Below, in pieces: positions 5,396 to 5,509 of a DNA stretch of 5,509 bases. Source of the stretch: Anaerolineales bacterium UBA3071 (GTDB lineage: Bacteria > Chloroflexota > Anaerolineae > UBA3071); contig DFBV01000143.1 of the NCBI GenBank assembly GCA_002366755.1, forward strand, positions 1 through 5,509, written 5' to 3'. Position 1 is the stretch's first letter. Every line of letters starts with the position of its first letter. The notes beneath the pieces are model-generated. The model saw nothing but the letters and a program-made list of their open reading frames with translations, was not told where the DNA came from and did not search any database. The position numbers were made by a program, and so were the translations under genes.

Positions 5396-5509
5396 CTAAT
5401 CAGCTTGCCCATTCACCGTGCGGATGAAGATCTCATCCAGCGTGGGCATGGCGATCTCGAATTGCTCGACGGTGACCTGATTCGACAACAACTGCTGCAG
5501 GATGTCCTG
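5396..5509 (-). CDS. ABC transporter ATP-binding protein, C-terminal end only
   Basis: The last 37 codons of a gene entering from the right edge, ending with TAG at 5398-5396. The sequence includes VEQFEIAMPTLDEIFIRTVN (about 13 residues after the window edge onward). The P-T/S-L-x-x-I-F-I-x-x-V ending is the characteristic C-terminus of NatA/DrrA-type exporter ATPases (the DUF4162 tail found after the nucleotide-binding domain). Walker A, signature and Walker B motifs lie outside the window, so catalytic competence cannot be judged. Its position 11 bases before an ABC-2 permease gene makes it the energising subunit of this exporter. Confidence 0.85.
   Translation of the reverse strand, partial: QDILQQLLSNQVTVEQFEIAMPTLDEIFIRTVNGQAD

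Overview
This window reads as bacterial chromosome at roughly 55-60% G+C (estimated by eye). Every gene I can support lies on the minus strand, so transcription runs from high to low coordinates. The protein styles fit Chloroflexota (Anaerolineae-like): a NatA/NatB-type ABC exporter, a tubby-like protein with a C-terminal membrane anchor, and a DUF1624/HGSNAT-type membrane acyltransferase. That taxonomic call is inference only, because no marker gene is present.

Region 1 (5509 to 1674) is a compact gene cluster. It holds the last 37 residues of an ABC transporter ATPase, then two different ABC-2 permeases (409 and 413 aa), a 185-aa tubby/LURP-one-like protein with one C-terminal membrane helix, and a 183-aa four-helix membrane protein. 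The gaps are 11, 57, 25 and 47 bases. The genes have recognisable Shine-Dalgarno sequences and I see no convincing terminator between them, so one polycistronic mRNA is likely. Its promoter would lie beyond the right edge. The ATPase and the two permeases should form an exporter with a heterodimeric membrane part. The last two proteins are uncharacterised membrane-associated partners by position.

Region 2 (1673 to 857) is sparse. A 68-aa small protein with a clear ribosome binding site (1512-1306) is the only gene I trust here. It is flanked by two apparent gene scraps. One is a DUF4177-like C-terminal motif read in a different frame just past the four-helix gene. The other is a hydrophobic C-terminal segment resembling the last helix of an ABC-2 permease, just before the acyltransferase gene. 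The stretch also has several short perfect palindromes. It looks like a partly decayed junction between two gene clusters.

Region 3 (853 to 1) is the N-terminal 284 codons of a multi-pass membrane protein of the HGSNAT catalytic/DUF1624 family. It runs off the left edge.

I found no tRNA, rRNA, CRISPR array, insertion sequence or plus-strand gene. The least described part is the set of two small proteins travelling with the exporter, plus the relic-rich gap after it.
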